Of a stretch of DNA of 25,627 nt, positions 1-8,100 are shown one piece after another (the stretch's first letter is position 1; each line of letters opens with the position of its first letter). The stretch comes from Bacteroidales bacterium. GTDB lineage: Bacteria; Bacteroidota; Bacteroidia; Bacteroidales; UBA3824. The stretch lies in assembly GCA_017543645.1 (NCBI GenBank), contig JAFYFR010000062.1, positions 1-25,627 of the forward strand, in the 5' to 3' direction. Under the pieces are notes generated by a model that ran no database searches, was not told the DNA's origin, and saw only the letters and a program-made list of their open reading frames with translations. Both the position numbers and the translations under genes were made by a program.

Positions 1-1247
1 ACGGATAAAGTTACCAAAATGGAGGAGATGTTTTTAGCTTGCAAAAGCCTCACAACCCTTGATTTGAGCAGTTTCAATACCGAAAATGTTATGCATATTG
101 GAAGCATGTTCTATGGATGCAGCAACCTTACAACACTCGATTTAAGTAGTTTTAACACTGCCAATGTTATGTATATGAGTTATCTGTTTGGTTCTTGTCC
201 GAATTTGCAGACTATTTATGTTGGTGATGACTGGACAGTATCCGAAAATACTAATTGTGCAGATATGTTTCCGGGGTGTGACAATCTTGTTGGAGGGAAG
301 GGCACAGTCTATAACCCCGATAAGACAGATAAGGCTTACGCACGTATCGACTATGGTGCAGACGGGATGGGGTATTTAAAAAAGGTCGGTATTCCATACG
401 CTGTTTTTGCAGACGGCACTTTGACATTGTTTTGTACAGACGAAATGCCTGAAGGCGCATACGATATTCGGACTTCGGGATGGGAATCTGTAAAAAACGA
501 CATAACTAAAGTTGTATTTGACGAATCGTTTAAAGATTACAGGCCAGAGAGCTGTGCTGATTGGTTCTCGTGGTGCGGACAGCTGACGGAAATAGAGGGG
601 TTGAACAACCTTAACACCGAAAATGTTACTGATATGCGGTCTATGTTCGAGCATTGTAGCAGCCTCGAAACATTGGATATAAGCGGTTTCAACACATCAA
701 AAGTACAGGATATGTACAATCTGTTCTCCGGCTGCGAAAAACTTACCACTATCTATGTAGGTGACAAATGGATAGTCAACTGGATAGCCGCGTCTGACAT
801 GCGAGCCGATTTCAATTAAAATTGGAAATGCACCTAAGACTGAATATTTTGAGTACGAACCATTTTCGGCAGAGGATGGCACTCTGATGTAACCTGTGGC
901 GGTGTCACAACATCCGTGCCTCTTGCCGATGCCGTGATAATAGGTTATAATAGATTCTCTACTGGAGAACAGACGTTATATGTGTTCTATCGTGGTGTCC
1001 AAACTGAGTTGAAGGTCCGGTTCCTGTATCCTCTATCATCGATGCTCCGAGCATAAAAGTATGGTCATACAATCACACCATCTACATCGAAAACGCCCCC
1101 GACACCAAATACACCATCATCGACCTCAACGGTCGAGTTATAACAACTTCAAAAACCCAATCCACAAAAGAGGATATTAGAATTAATAAATCTGGCGTGT
1201 TGATTGTAATAATCGGCAATCAGTCGTTTAAAATTACTCTCTATTAA
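1..1247 (+). pseudogene. BspA-like surface protein, 5' end outside window, frameshifted
   Basis: The frame is open from base 1, so the gene begins upstream of the window. It encodes DUF285/BspA-type leucine-rich units (MFxxCxxLTTLDLSSFNT, ENVxxM) up to the stop at 817-819. Homology then continues in other frames. A bacterial Ig-like (Big_3-type) domain starts in frame 2 at about 800-886 (KTEYFEYEPFS) and continues in frame 1 at about 889-1015 (SVPLADAVIIGY, TGEQTLYVFY). A C-terminal tail follows in frame 3 from 1023 to the stop at 1245-1247 (IKVWSYN, IIDLNGR, KSGVLIV). So there are three frame changes, near 780-803, 887 and 1015-1020, none in a long homopolymer. The tail matches those of the giant protease and the LRR protein in this window. 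Family knowledge places such proteins on the cell surface as adhesins. Either the gene is decaying or the assembly has local errors. Confidence 0.85.
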
Positions 1248-1265
1248 AAAAAATCGTAAAAAAAC

Positions 1266-1297
1266 TTTACCGAAATCCGATAATTTGCATACCTTTG
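1266..1297 (+). promoter_or_regulatory. Putative Bacteroidota-type promoter for the sigma-54 activator operon
   Basis: A perfect TAnnTTTG -7 element (TACCTTTG, 1290-1297) is preceded by TTTAC (1266-1270) with a 19-nt spacer, close to the Bacteroidota -33/-7 layout. It lies 23 nt upstream of the ATG at 1321. Assigned by pattern only. Confidence 0.5.
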
Positions 1298-1320
1298 TAT
1301 TTTGAAAATTTTGGACATTA

Positions 1321-2559
1321 ATGGAACTTCAGAGTATAAAGCAACGGTTTGGAATTATTGGTAACGACGACAAGCTCAATCGCGCTCTTGACATAGCGGC
1401 TCAGGTTGCGCCTACGGACATTTCTGTGCTTGTTACCGGTGAAAGCGGCGCAGGCAAGGAGTTTATTCCAAAGGTTATCCACGAACTCAGTTCGCGCAAG
1501 CACGGCACCTATATAGCAGTCAACTGCGGCGCAATTCCCGAGGGAACTATCGACAGCGAGCTTTTCGGACATGAAAAAGGTTCGTTTACTGGTGCTAACG
1601 ATTCTCGCAGAGGTTATTTCGAGGTAGCCGACAAAGGTACTATCTTTTTAGACGAAGTAGCCGAGCTGCCATTATCCACTCAGGTAAGGCTTTTGCGCGT
1701 GCTTGAAAGCAAGGAATTTATCAAAGTGGGATCAAGCAAGGTTCAGAAAACCGACGTCCGTGTGGTTGCGGCTACAAATGTAAACATGGTGGCTGCTGTT
1801 CGCGACGGTCGTTTCCGCGAGGATCTGTATTACAGGCTCAATACCGTTCAAATAGTCGTTCCTCCTTTGCGTGAGCGCGGCAGCGACATTTTGCTGATTT
1901 TTCGCAAATTTGCAGCCGATTTTGCAGAACGTTACCACATGCCAGTTATACGGCTTGATGCCGAGGCCCAGAACATGGTGCTTAACTATCGTTGGCCTGG
2001 AAACGTCCGTCAGTTGAAGAATGTTACTGAGCAGATTTCCATTATAGAGCAGAACCGCGATATCACTGGCGAAATTATTGCAAGATATTTACCTGATTAT
2101 CAAGCCATAAAAGTCCCTGCGATAGTAACCTCTGGCAAATCTGACGAACAGTTTGCTTCCGAACGTGAGATACTTTATAAGGTGCTTTTCGACATGAAAA
2201 ACGATATTTCTGAGTTGAAAAAAGAGATGCGTCAGCTTATTGGCAACGTCCCTGCTCACGAGCATAAAACCGCATACGATATAACTCCTCACGATTTAAA
2301 CATGGTGCATACACCCGTACAGCACATCGATGAGCATATTGTTGACGAGTCACACATTGTCAACGACGATAGCGAAGTCAATATTTTTGGGCAGGGCGAA
2401 CTCATCGACGATTCGCTCTCGCTTTCAGCCACCGAAGAGGATTTGATTAAGAAGGCATTAGAAAAATACAACGGCAAAAGGAAGCCTGCCGCCCATGAGC
2501 TCGGCATTTCGGAGCGCACACTTTACCGTAAACTTAAAGAATACAAACTCGCGAAATGA
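1321..2559 (+). CDS. Sigma-54-dependent transcriptional activator (AAA+ and Fis HTH, no sensor domain)
   Basis: This 412-residue protein is predicted to be a bacterial enhancer-binding protein that uses ATP to remodel sigma-54 RNA polymerase at promoters. Visible parts are Walker A GESGAGKE (residues 40-47), the sigma-54 contact loop GSFTGA (87-92, a variant of GAFTGA), Walker B IFLDE (108-112), the arginine-finger region GRFREDLYYRLN (163-174) and WPGNVRQL (225-232). A linker of about 120 residues with a coiled-coil stretch follows, then a C-terminal Fis-type helix-turn-helix (about 370-412, ISERTLYRKLKEY). There is no receiver, GAF or PAS domain; the AAA+ module starts within about 20 residues of the N terminus, so activity may be set by abundance or a partner. 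Its last 4 nt overlap lptE, implying translational coupling. The ATG at 1321 follows a good promoter match. The target genes cannot be read from the sequence. Confidence 0.95.
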   Translation: MELQSIKQRFGIIGNDDKLNRALDIAAQVAPTDISVLVTGESGAGKEFIPKVIHELSSRKHGTYIAVNCGAIPEGTIDSELFGHEKGSFTGANDSRRGYFEVADKGTIFLDEVAELPLSTQVRLLRVLESKEFIKVGSSKVQKTDVRVVAATNVNMVAAVRDGRFREDLYYRLNTVQIVVPPLRERGSDILLIFRKFAADFAERYHMPVIRLDAEAQNMVLNYRWPGNVRQLKNVTEQISIIEQNRDITGEIIARYLPDYQAIKVPAIVTSGKSDEQFASEREILYKVLFDMKNDISELKKEMRQLIGNVPAHEHKTAYDITPHDLNMVHTPVQHIDEHIVDESHIVNDDSEVNIFGQGELIDDSLSLSATEEDLIKKALEKYNGKRKPAAHELGISERTLYRKLKEYKLAK

Positions 2560-3062
2560 AAAATAAATTGTTGATATTGTATTTTGTGCTGTTGTTGGCA
2601 TTTGTTTGGCAAGGTTGTGGCATATACTCGTTTACAGGCGCGTCGTATGGTACGGCTAAAACAGTGAGCATTGATTATTTCCAAAACCGTTCTACGTATG
2701 TAAATCCTACTCTGTCGCAAAAAATAACGGAAGACCTCAAAGACCGCTTTATGAGCCAGACACCGCTCAACCTTGTAAAAACCGGCGGCGACCTTTCGTT
2801 TGAAGGCACAATTACGGGATACAGAATTTCGGCGGTGGATATCAAGTCGACAGGACAAGCGGCTAAAAACCGGCTTACCATTTCGATAAAGGTTTCGTTT
2901 GCCAACTCAACCGAACCTGAAAATGATTTTGAAAAATCCTACTCACGATATGCCGATTACGATGTTAAACAGCCGTTTTCAGCTGTGGAGTCTACTTTGG
3001 TAGACGAGATAGTAACGCTGCTAATCGACGATATTTTCAACGATTCGGTAGTTAATTGGTAA
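2556..3062 (+). CDS. lptE: LptE-family LPS assembly lipoprotein
   Basis: This 168-residue outer-membrane lipoprotein starts with a signal peptide of about 20 residues ending in the lipobox WQGC, with Cys21 as the predicted lipidated residue. The mature start GIYSFTGAS is typical of Bacteroidota LptE. By family knowledge LptE plugs the LptD barrel and helps insert lipopolysaccharide into the outer leaflet. The body has the expected pattern: a strand after YGTAKTVSIDYFQN, a helix with LSQKITEDLKDRF, and beta segments FEGTITGYRISA and RLTISIKVSF. The ATG overlaps the stop of the upstream activator (ATGA). The length is normal for the family. The call rests on the lipobox, the GIYSFTGAS motif and the conserved neighbourhood with secG. 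Confidence 0.85.
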   Translation: MKNKLLILYFVLLLAFVWQGCGIYSFTGASYGTAKTVSIDYFQNRSTYVNPTLSQKITEDLKDRFMSQTPLNLVKTGGDLSFEGTITGYRISAVDIKSTGQAAKNRLTISIKVSFANSTEPENDFEKSYSRYADYDVKQPFSAVESTLVDEIVTLLIDDIFNDSVVNW

Positions 3063-3128
3063 AAATAATTAAACGCAAAATAAGGAAAAACAAAATAGGC
3101 TTAGGCCCTCTACTAAAAAGCAGACATT

Positions 3129-4565
3129 ATGATTACATCAAAGCAATTTACGAAGTTCTTACAAGAGCCCGACTCAATCAACGAGAACAGTGTGGTTGAG
3201 TTAGAGGGACTTATCAAACAGTATCCGTATTTTCAAACGGCACACTTGCTCTATCTTCTGGCACTCAACAAAATTAATCCCAAGGTAGCGCAGGAGAAAC
3301 TTCCTATCGAAACGCTATATGTTTCCGACAGGTTGGTTTTGTATAGGGATTTGAACAAAAAGGACAACGATAAGGATAAGCCTCAAAAAGAAGAAAAACC
3401 GAAGAAAGCGGTAAAAGACTTTTCGGGCAAGACTCCAACATCGCTTGAGGATCTCAAAAAGCATCATGACGAAATCGCCAACGACATGTTCGGTCTGAAT
3501 GATGTTAAACAATACAACATGGTGGTTACCAATGTTGAAGCCGATGGAACTGTAAAATCTAAGCTTTCAGAACATAACAGTCCGACTGCTCCTGCGTCAG
3601 AAGAAAGAAGACCACCGAGAACCGAACCGAGACCAGAGCGCAGACCCGAGCCCAAAGTCGAGGTTAAGGTAGAGACAAAGCCAGAACCCAAAGTAGAAGT
3701 TAAGGCAGAACCTAAGCCAGAACCCAAAGTAGAAGTTACGGTGGAGACAAAGCCAGAACCAACAGTCGAGGTTAAGGCAGAACCAAAACCCGAAACCAAA
3801 GTGGAGGTAAAAACTGAAACGGTAAAAGTAGAGGTTTCTAAAACACAAACAGCAGAGCCAGCAACCGCTGAAGTTAAAAAGCCGGCTGGCAAAGTAGACA
3901 TCTTGGCAAAAATCGCGCAGCTTAAGAAAGAGAGCGAGGAGGCTACAAAAAAACGCACAACTACGGCAAAGGTAGCAGAAAGCGAATCTGCCGAAAACGC
4001 CGCCAAGGAAGCAGCTGAGAAAGCCGCTAAGGAGGCAGCTGAGAAAGCTGCTAAAGAGGCTGCTGTGGCACCCGTAGTAAAAGAGCCTGTTGTACAAGAT
4101 GTAAAAGTAGAGACTACCACAGTCGAAAAAATAGAAAAGGTTGTTACAACAACCGTAGCCGCCACAACCACCGCTGCTGTAGTGGCTTCAGAGCCTGCTC
4201 CAGAACCCAAGCAACTTTCGGCAGCTGAGCGACTCAAGATGCGTCTCAACCAATACAAAAACAAAACTGGGGAAGAAAAAAAAACTGAACAACCCTCCAA
4301 AGCAGATTTGATTGACAAGTTTTTAATGGAGACTCCCCACATCGACCGCAACAAAGAAGTAACTGAAGGCGACATGGGACAAGAGAGCATAATGCCTCCT
4401 GAGGGTCTCTACACAGAGAAACTGGCTGTCCTCTACACAGAACAAAAACTTTATGACAAAGCAATTGCAATTTATAACGAATTAATTTTGAAAAATCCAG
4501 AAAAAAGTGATTACTTTGCAACCCGAATAGAAGAAATAAACAAATTAAACAAAAGTAATATATAA
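3129..4565 (+). CDS. Hypothetical protein with charged low-complexity centre and C-terminal TPR-like motif
   Basis: This 478-residue protein has no signal peptide or membrane segment and is probably cytoplasmic. Residues 1-80 form a helical N-terminal domain (SKQFTKFLQEPDSINENS, YFQTAHLLYLLALNKINP). A long disordered Pro/Glu/Lys/Val region follows at about 165-235, made of imperfect PEPKVEVK units, then an alanine-rich helix with AAEKAAKE repeats at about 296-315. The C terminus has a TPR-like pair of helices (LAVLYTEQKLYDKAIAIYNE, then NPEKSDYFATRIEEI). It sits 66 nt after lptE and 6 nt before secG. I recall proteins of this design in this operon position in Bacteroidales but know no demonstrated function. 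A scaffold or assembly role would be a guess. The coding assignment is firm; the function is unknown. Confidence 0.85.
   Translation: MITSKQFTKFLQEPDSINENSVVELEGLIKQYPYFQTAHLLYLLALNKINPKVAQEKLPIETLYVSDRLVLYRDLNKKDNDKDKPQKEEKPKKAVKDFSGKTPTSLEDLKKHHDEIANDMFGLNDVKQYNMVVTNVEADGTVKSKLSEHNSPTAPASEERRPPRTEPRPERRPEPKVEVKVETKPEPKVEVKAEPKPEPKVEVTVETKPEPTVEVKAEPKPETKVEVKTETVKVEVSKTQTAEPATAEVKKPAGKVDILAKIAQLKKESEEATKKRTTTAKVAESESAENAAKEAAEKAAKEAAEKAAKEAAVAPVVKEPVVQDVKVETTTVEKIEKVVTTTVAATTTAAVVASEPAPEPKQLSAAERLKMRLNQYKNKTGEEKKTEQPSKADLIDKFLMETPHIDRNKEVTEGDMGQESIMPPEGLYTEKLAVLYTEQKLYDKAIAIYNELILKNPEKSDYFATRIEEINKLNKSNI
3640..3830 (+). repeat. Imperfect coding repeats (Pro-Glu-Lys-Val units)
   Basis: In-frame repeats encode PEPKVEVK/VETKPEP-type units within the 478-residue protein. 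Nearby, 4005-4065 holds further in-frame repeats encoding AAEKAAKE. Both are likely to vary in copy number between strains. Confidence 0.75.
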
Positions 4566-4571
4566 AAGTCT

Positions 4572-4898
4572 ATGTATCAGTTATTGACAATAGCAATTAT
4601 TATTGCAGCCCTATTGCTTATATTAATTGTTTTGGTACAGAACTCCAAAGGCGGCGGTCTTGCATCTAATTTTGGTGTCGGCAACCGTTTTGGCGGCGTG
4701 GCAGAACAGAAGAGCAAACTCGAAAACTACACTTGGGGTTTAGTGATAGCCATTGTATTAATGAGTGTTATCAGCAGTGTTTTTGTAAACAGCAGAGGTG
4801 GCAGTGTTAACGATTCTCACGTTAAAGAGCGCCTTGTTAATCAAAACAATGTACCCTATGTGCCTACCAACGTTCAGCAGGCACCTGAAACCAAATAA
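4572..4898 (+). CDS. secG: Preprotein translocase subunit SecG
   Basis: SecG is the small third subunit of the SecYEG channel in the inner membrane and assists SecA-driven export. This 108-residue protein has two transmembrane helices (about 3-22 and 54-73) flanking the hallmark loop LVQNSKGGGLASNFG (21-35) and NRFGG (38-42). A short polar tail rich in Asn, Pro and Gln follows the second helix, as in other Bacteroidota SecG proteins. It starts 6 nt after the preceding gene and is the last gene before a strong terminator, so it ends the operon that begins with the sigma-54 activator. Confidence 0.96.
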   Translation: MYQLLTIAIIIAALLLILIVLVQNSKGGGLASNFGVGNRFGGVAEQKSKLENYTWGLVIAIVLMSVISSVFVNSRGGSVNDSHVKERLVNQNNVPYVPTNVQQAPETK

Positions 4899-4920
4899 TA
4901 TTTTTTTATTATTTGACAAG

Positions 4921-4967
4921 AATCCGCAGACAGAAGGGGGTAGCCCCAGAGTCTGCGGATTTTTTTG
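4921..4967 (+). terminator. Rho-independent terminator after secG
   Basis: A perfect 11-bp stem (AATCCGCAGAC at 4921-4931 with GTCTGCGGATT at 4951-4961) is followed by a T run to 4967. The loop holds a second small G4/C4 hairpin, GGGGTAGCCCC. Confidence 0.9.
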
Positions 4968-5089
4968 TACCATTACCTTCGGTTTTTTGGTGGTAGTAGG
5001 GTAGGGGAGTGTGTATAACGGAAGTATAAATGAGTGTATAATGAGCGGATAACGGTAAGTACAAGTGGAAGGATAAAGGAGAGTATGAT

Positions 5090-5127
5090 AAAAAAAAGCC
5101 CGGTGGCAACCGCCATCGGGCTTTTTT
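5090..5127. terminator. Bidirectional terminator between converging genes
   Basis: An A tract (5090-5097) precedes a 10-bp GC-rich stem (GCCCGGTGGC at 5098-5107, GCCATCGGGC at 5112-5121, one G-U pair) with an AACC loop, then a T tract to 5127. Its symmetry suits termination in both directions. It most directly serves the giant gene ending at 5147 on the minus strand and backs up the secG terminator. Confidence 0.88.
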
Positions 5128-5146
5128 AATTCAGTATTGTCTATCT

Positions 5147-8100
5147 CTATTGGATGAATACTTTGTAGCTGCCGCCGTTAACATGTATTACGAAAATACC
5201 TGTTTTGTTTACTGCAATTACATCGTGGGTAGACTGTGTAGTAGATTCGGCAATCTTGCGACCGTTGAGGTCGATGATTACGTATTTGCTGCCGGCTGTT
5301 GTTTCGATTACAACATTGCGGTCGAAGCTCCAAACTTTGGCGTTGCTTTGCTCAACAGTCGAAACTGGAGTCTGGTTGCCGTTACCGTTATCATCACCGT
5401 TGCCGTTACCATTACCGTTGTCATCATCTTTCTTGGGATTAATGGCAGATGTCTTGGCTTTGAAGTCTTTGCCGGTGGCGTTGGCGGTGATGTTAGCATA
5501 CTCGATGGTGTTGAAGTTGTAATCTCCGAAATAAGCGTGAAGAACACCGCTTGTGTTGAGTTCGGCCTGGAATGTATAGCTTCCGTCGGCACCGCTGACT
5601 ACGCTGGCTTCGCCGCTTGTCCAGATACGGTATATCATATCTGTCTCCTCGTCTGTTACATAGTAGACACCGGCTTTGGGATTGCTGCTTGCGAGACGCA
5701 AGTTGTAGATTTCACCGGGGGTTAATTGCAAACTCTTGTCGAGACCAACCGATGTCCATTCCTCAGAAGTGATTGCGTCGGAAGATATGGTTTTTGACCA
5801 AAGTAGGTGTTTGCTTGCGTCGAGAATCGAAACTGTGATGTCGGCTTTTGCGCCTTTGTCTTTATAAAGCATAAAGTCAACACGCGAGAGGTATCTGCCC
5901 GAGGGGATGAAGTAGGTTTCGTTATACTTATCGTCCTCGTCGAACTCTACGTAACCCTCAGCATTTTCCAATGAGCAGTCGAGTGTGGCGTTTTCGGCAT
6001 CCGACGAAATCAGCGCACCTGCGATGGGTTGTGATTTCTCGTCCAAAACCTTGCCCGAGATGGTTACGAATTTTTTCTCCTCAACAGGTGCTGCGCCTTT
6101 GGCGAAGAAGTCCTGATCAGTGAGGTCTCTCTTAACATTGGTGAATGTCAAGGGGTCAAATTCGAGACCGTCGTAGAAGGCGTAAAGGGTTACGTCAGCA
6201 CCGTTTTCTACTTCGAATACATAGTTGCCGTCAGAGTCGGTGGTAACAGATTTTTTGGATTCACCGCCGGTGAGGGTGTAAATCTTGTACTGCATACCGT
6301 CTTCTTCGTCTTCGGCATTGTAGTAGCCAAAGCAATTGTCTTCGTCGTATTTGCCGGCTTTCAAACCAATGTAGTATGTGTCGCCGGGAGTTACAGCTAA
6401 GTCGAGGTTTACAGCTGTCCAGTCGTCGTGCTTAACGTCTTTGGCTGTGAGGACTTTTTCCCAAAGAATTTCGGCTTCTTCGTCTAAGATAGCTACTGAT
6501 ACTGTGCCTGTGGGTTTGCCTTCTTTCCACAGTTTGAATTCTACTTTGTTGATTTTGCTCTTGGTGGGAGTAAATTCAGATAATGTGTAGTTTTCATCGT
6601 ATTGGCTGTCGTCTACCATGTAGATATTTTCCGAATCGTCAACATTCTGCTGGTCTAATACCATCTTGGCTTCGCCGCCATTTGAAGTGTAAACTTCTGC
6701 GCCTGCTATGCCTCTGAAATCTCTGTCGGTAACCTGACCCGAAATTGTAACGGTCTTGTTAGATGAAACTACTTCGCCGATGAAAATCTGGTTTTGCAAC
6801 GAACCTACTATGTTTTTCAAAGTAATGGGTTCAAACTCGTAACCGTCGGCAAAAGCGTAGAGTGTGCCGGTAAAGCTACCTTCAACTTCGAAGATGAAAT
6901 TACCCCTTTCATCGGTGGTAACGGTTGTTCCCTCGGCTTTGTCTGGGGTAGTTGATACTACTGCGCCTGCGATGCCTACCAACTCATCGTTCCAAACCAT
7001 ACCTTCGATAATGGTGTTTATGACAATAGTAGTCTTTTGGGCTTTGAAGTCTTTGCCTGTAATATTTGCGGTTACGTTTTCAATAGAAATTGGTTCAAAT
7101 GAAAGCTCGTCATCAGAAAGGAAACTTGCAAAAAGTTTTCCTGTGAAGTTCTTAGGTACTTTGATTGAGTAACTACCGTCTTTGCCAGTAGTTACGCTTT
7201 CTCCGTCGCCAGTCGTCGACCAATAGGAAACGATTGCTTCTGCGAGTGCTTTACCTTTTTCGTCGGTTACTTTTCCTGATACGGTAACGGTTTCATTTGA
7301 TTTAACTCCGTCAAAGTCTTTACCAGTGAGGTCGCGGAATACGCCTCTGCTGAATGTAAGGGGTTCAAATGTGTAACCTACTGCAAATGCGTAAAGTTTG
7401 CCTTTGAAGTTTTCGGGAACTTCGATTGTGTAATCGCCATCTTCATCGGTCTTGACGGTCTTGCCTTCGGCTTTGTCCTCGGTAAGCGAAACTTCTGCTC
7501 CGGCTATTACGTCGTAGTCCTCTGTCCTAACTGTTCCAGAAATCTTGAATGTTTTTTGAACTATCTGACCGGTAGTGCCTTCAAAGAATACGCCTTCGGG
7601 ATCAATGTCCTGCGGCTCAAACTCGTAGCCTTCCAATGTGGCGTAGAGCTTGCCTTTGTAAGTGTCTGGAATCTCAATCTCGAAGTAGCCTTCGTAGTCG
7701 GTAGTGGCGGTAACGTCATTGTTGTCGGCTATGGTGATTACTACGCCTTTGAGGTTCTTTTCTGTTGCCATGTCCCATGCCCAGCCATATACTGTGGTAG
7801 TTTTGGCTGTAGTTGTGCCGTAGATGAATACGTATGTGTCGATATCCACAGGCTCGAACTCGTAGCCGCTCAATGTGGCGTATACCTTGCCGGTGTAATC
7901 AGAAGGAATGTCGATACTGAAAAATCCTTCTTTGTCGGTTGTAGCTTTAACGGTCTGGTTGTCGGCTATTGTGATGGTTACGCCTTTGAGCGATTGGTAA
8001 GTTCCGTTGTCCGATACCCAGCCGTTGACTGTTCTGGTAGATGTAGATGAGCCTCCGTTGGTTGTGCCAAAGATACTCTCATTTGTCATATTAGACGGAT

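Noticed and set aside
3464..4390. A 308-codon minus-strand frame opposite the low-complexity protein
   Set aside because: Its Ser/Thr/Leu-rich repeats mirror the plus-strand Pro/Glu/Lys repeats. The plus strand has the ordered end domains and operon context.
5005..5080. GTGTATAA-type direct repeats between the two terminators
   Set aside because: Short and imperfect in a low-complexity spacer; nothing supports a specific function.
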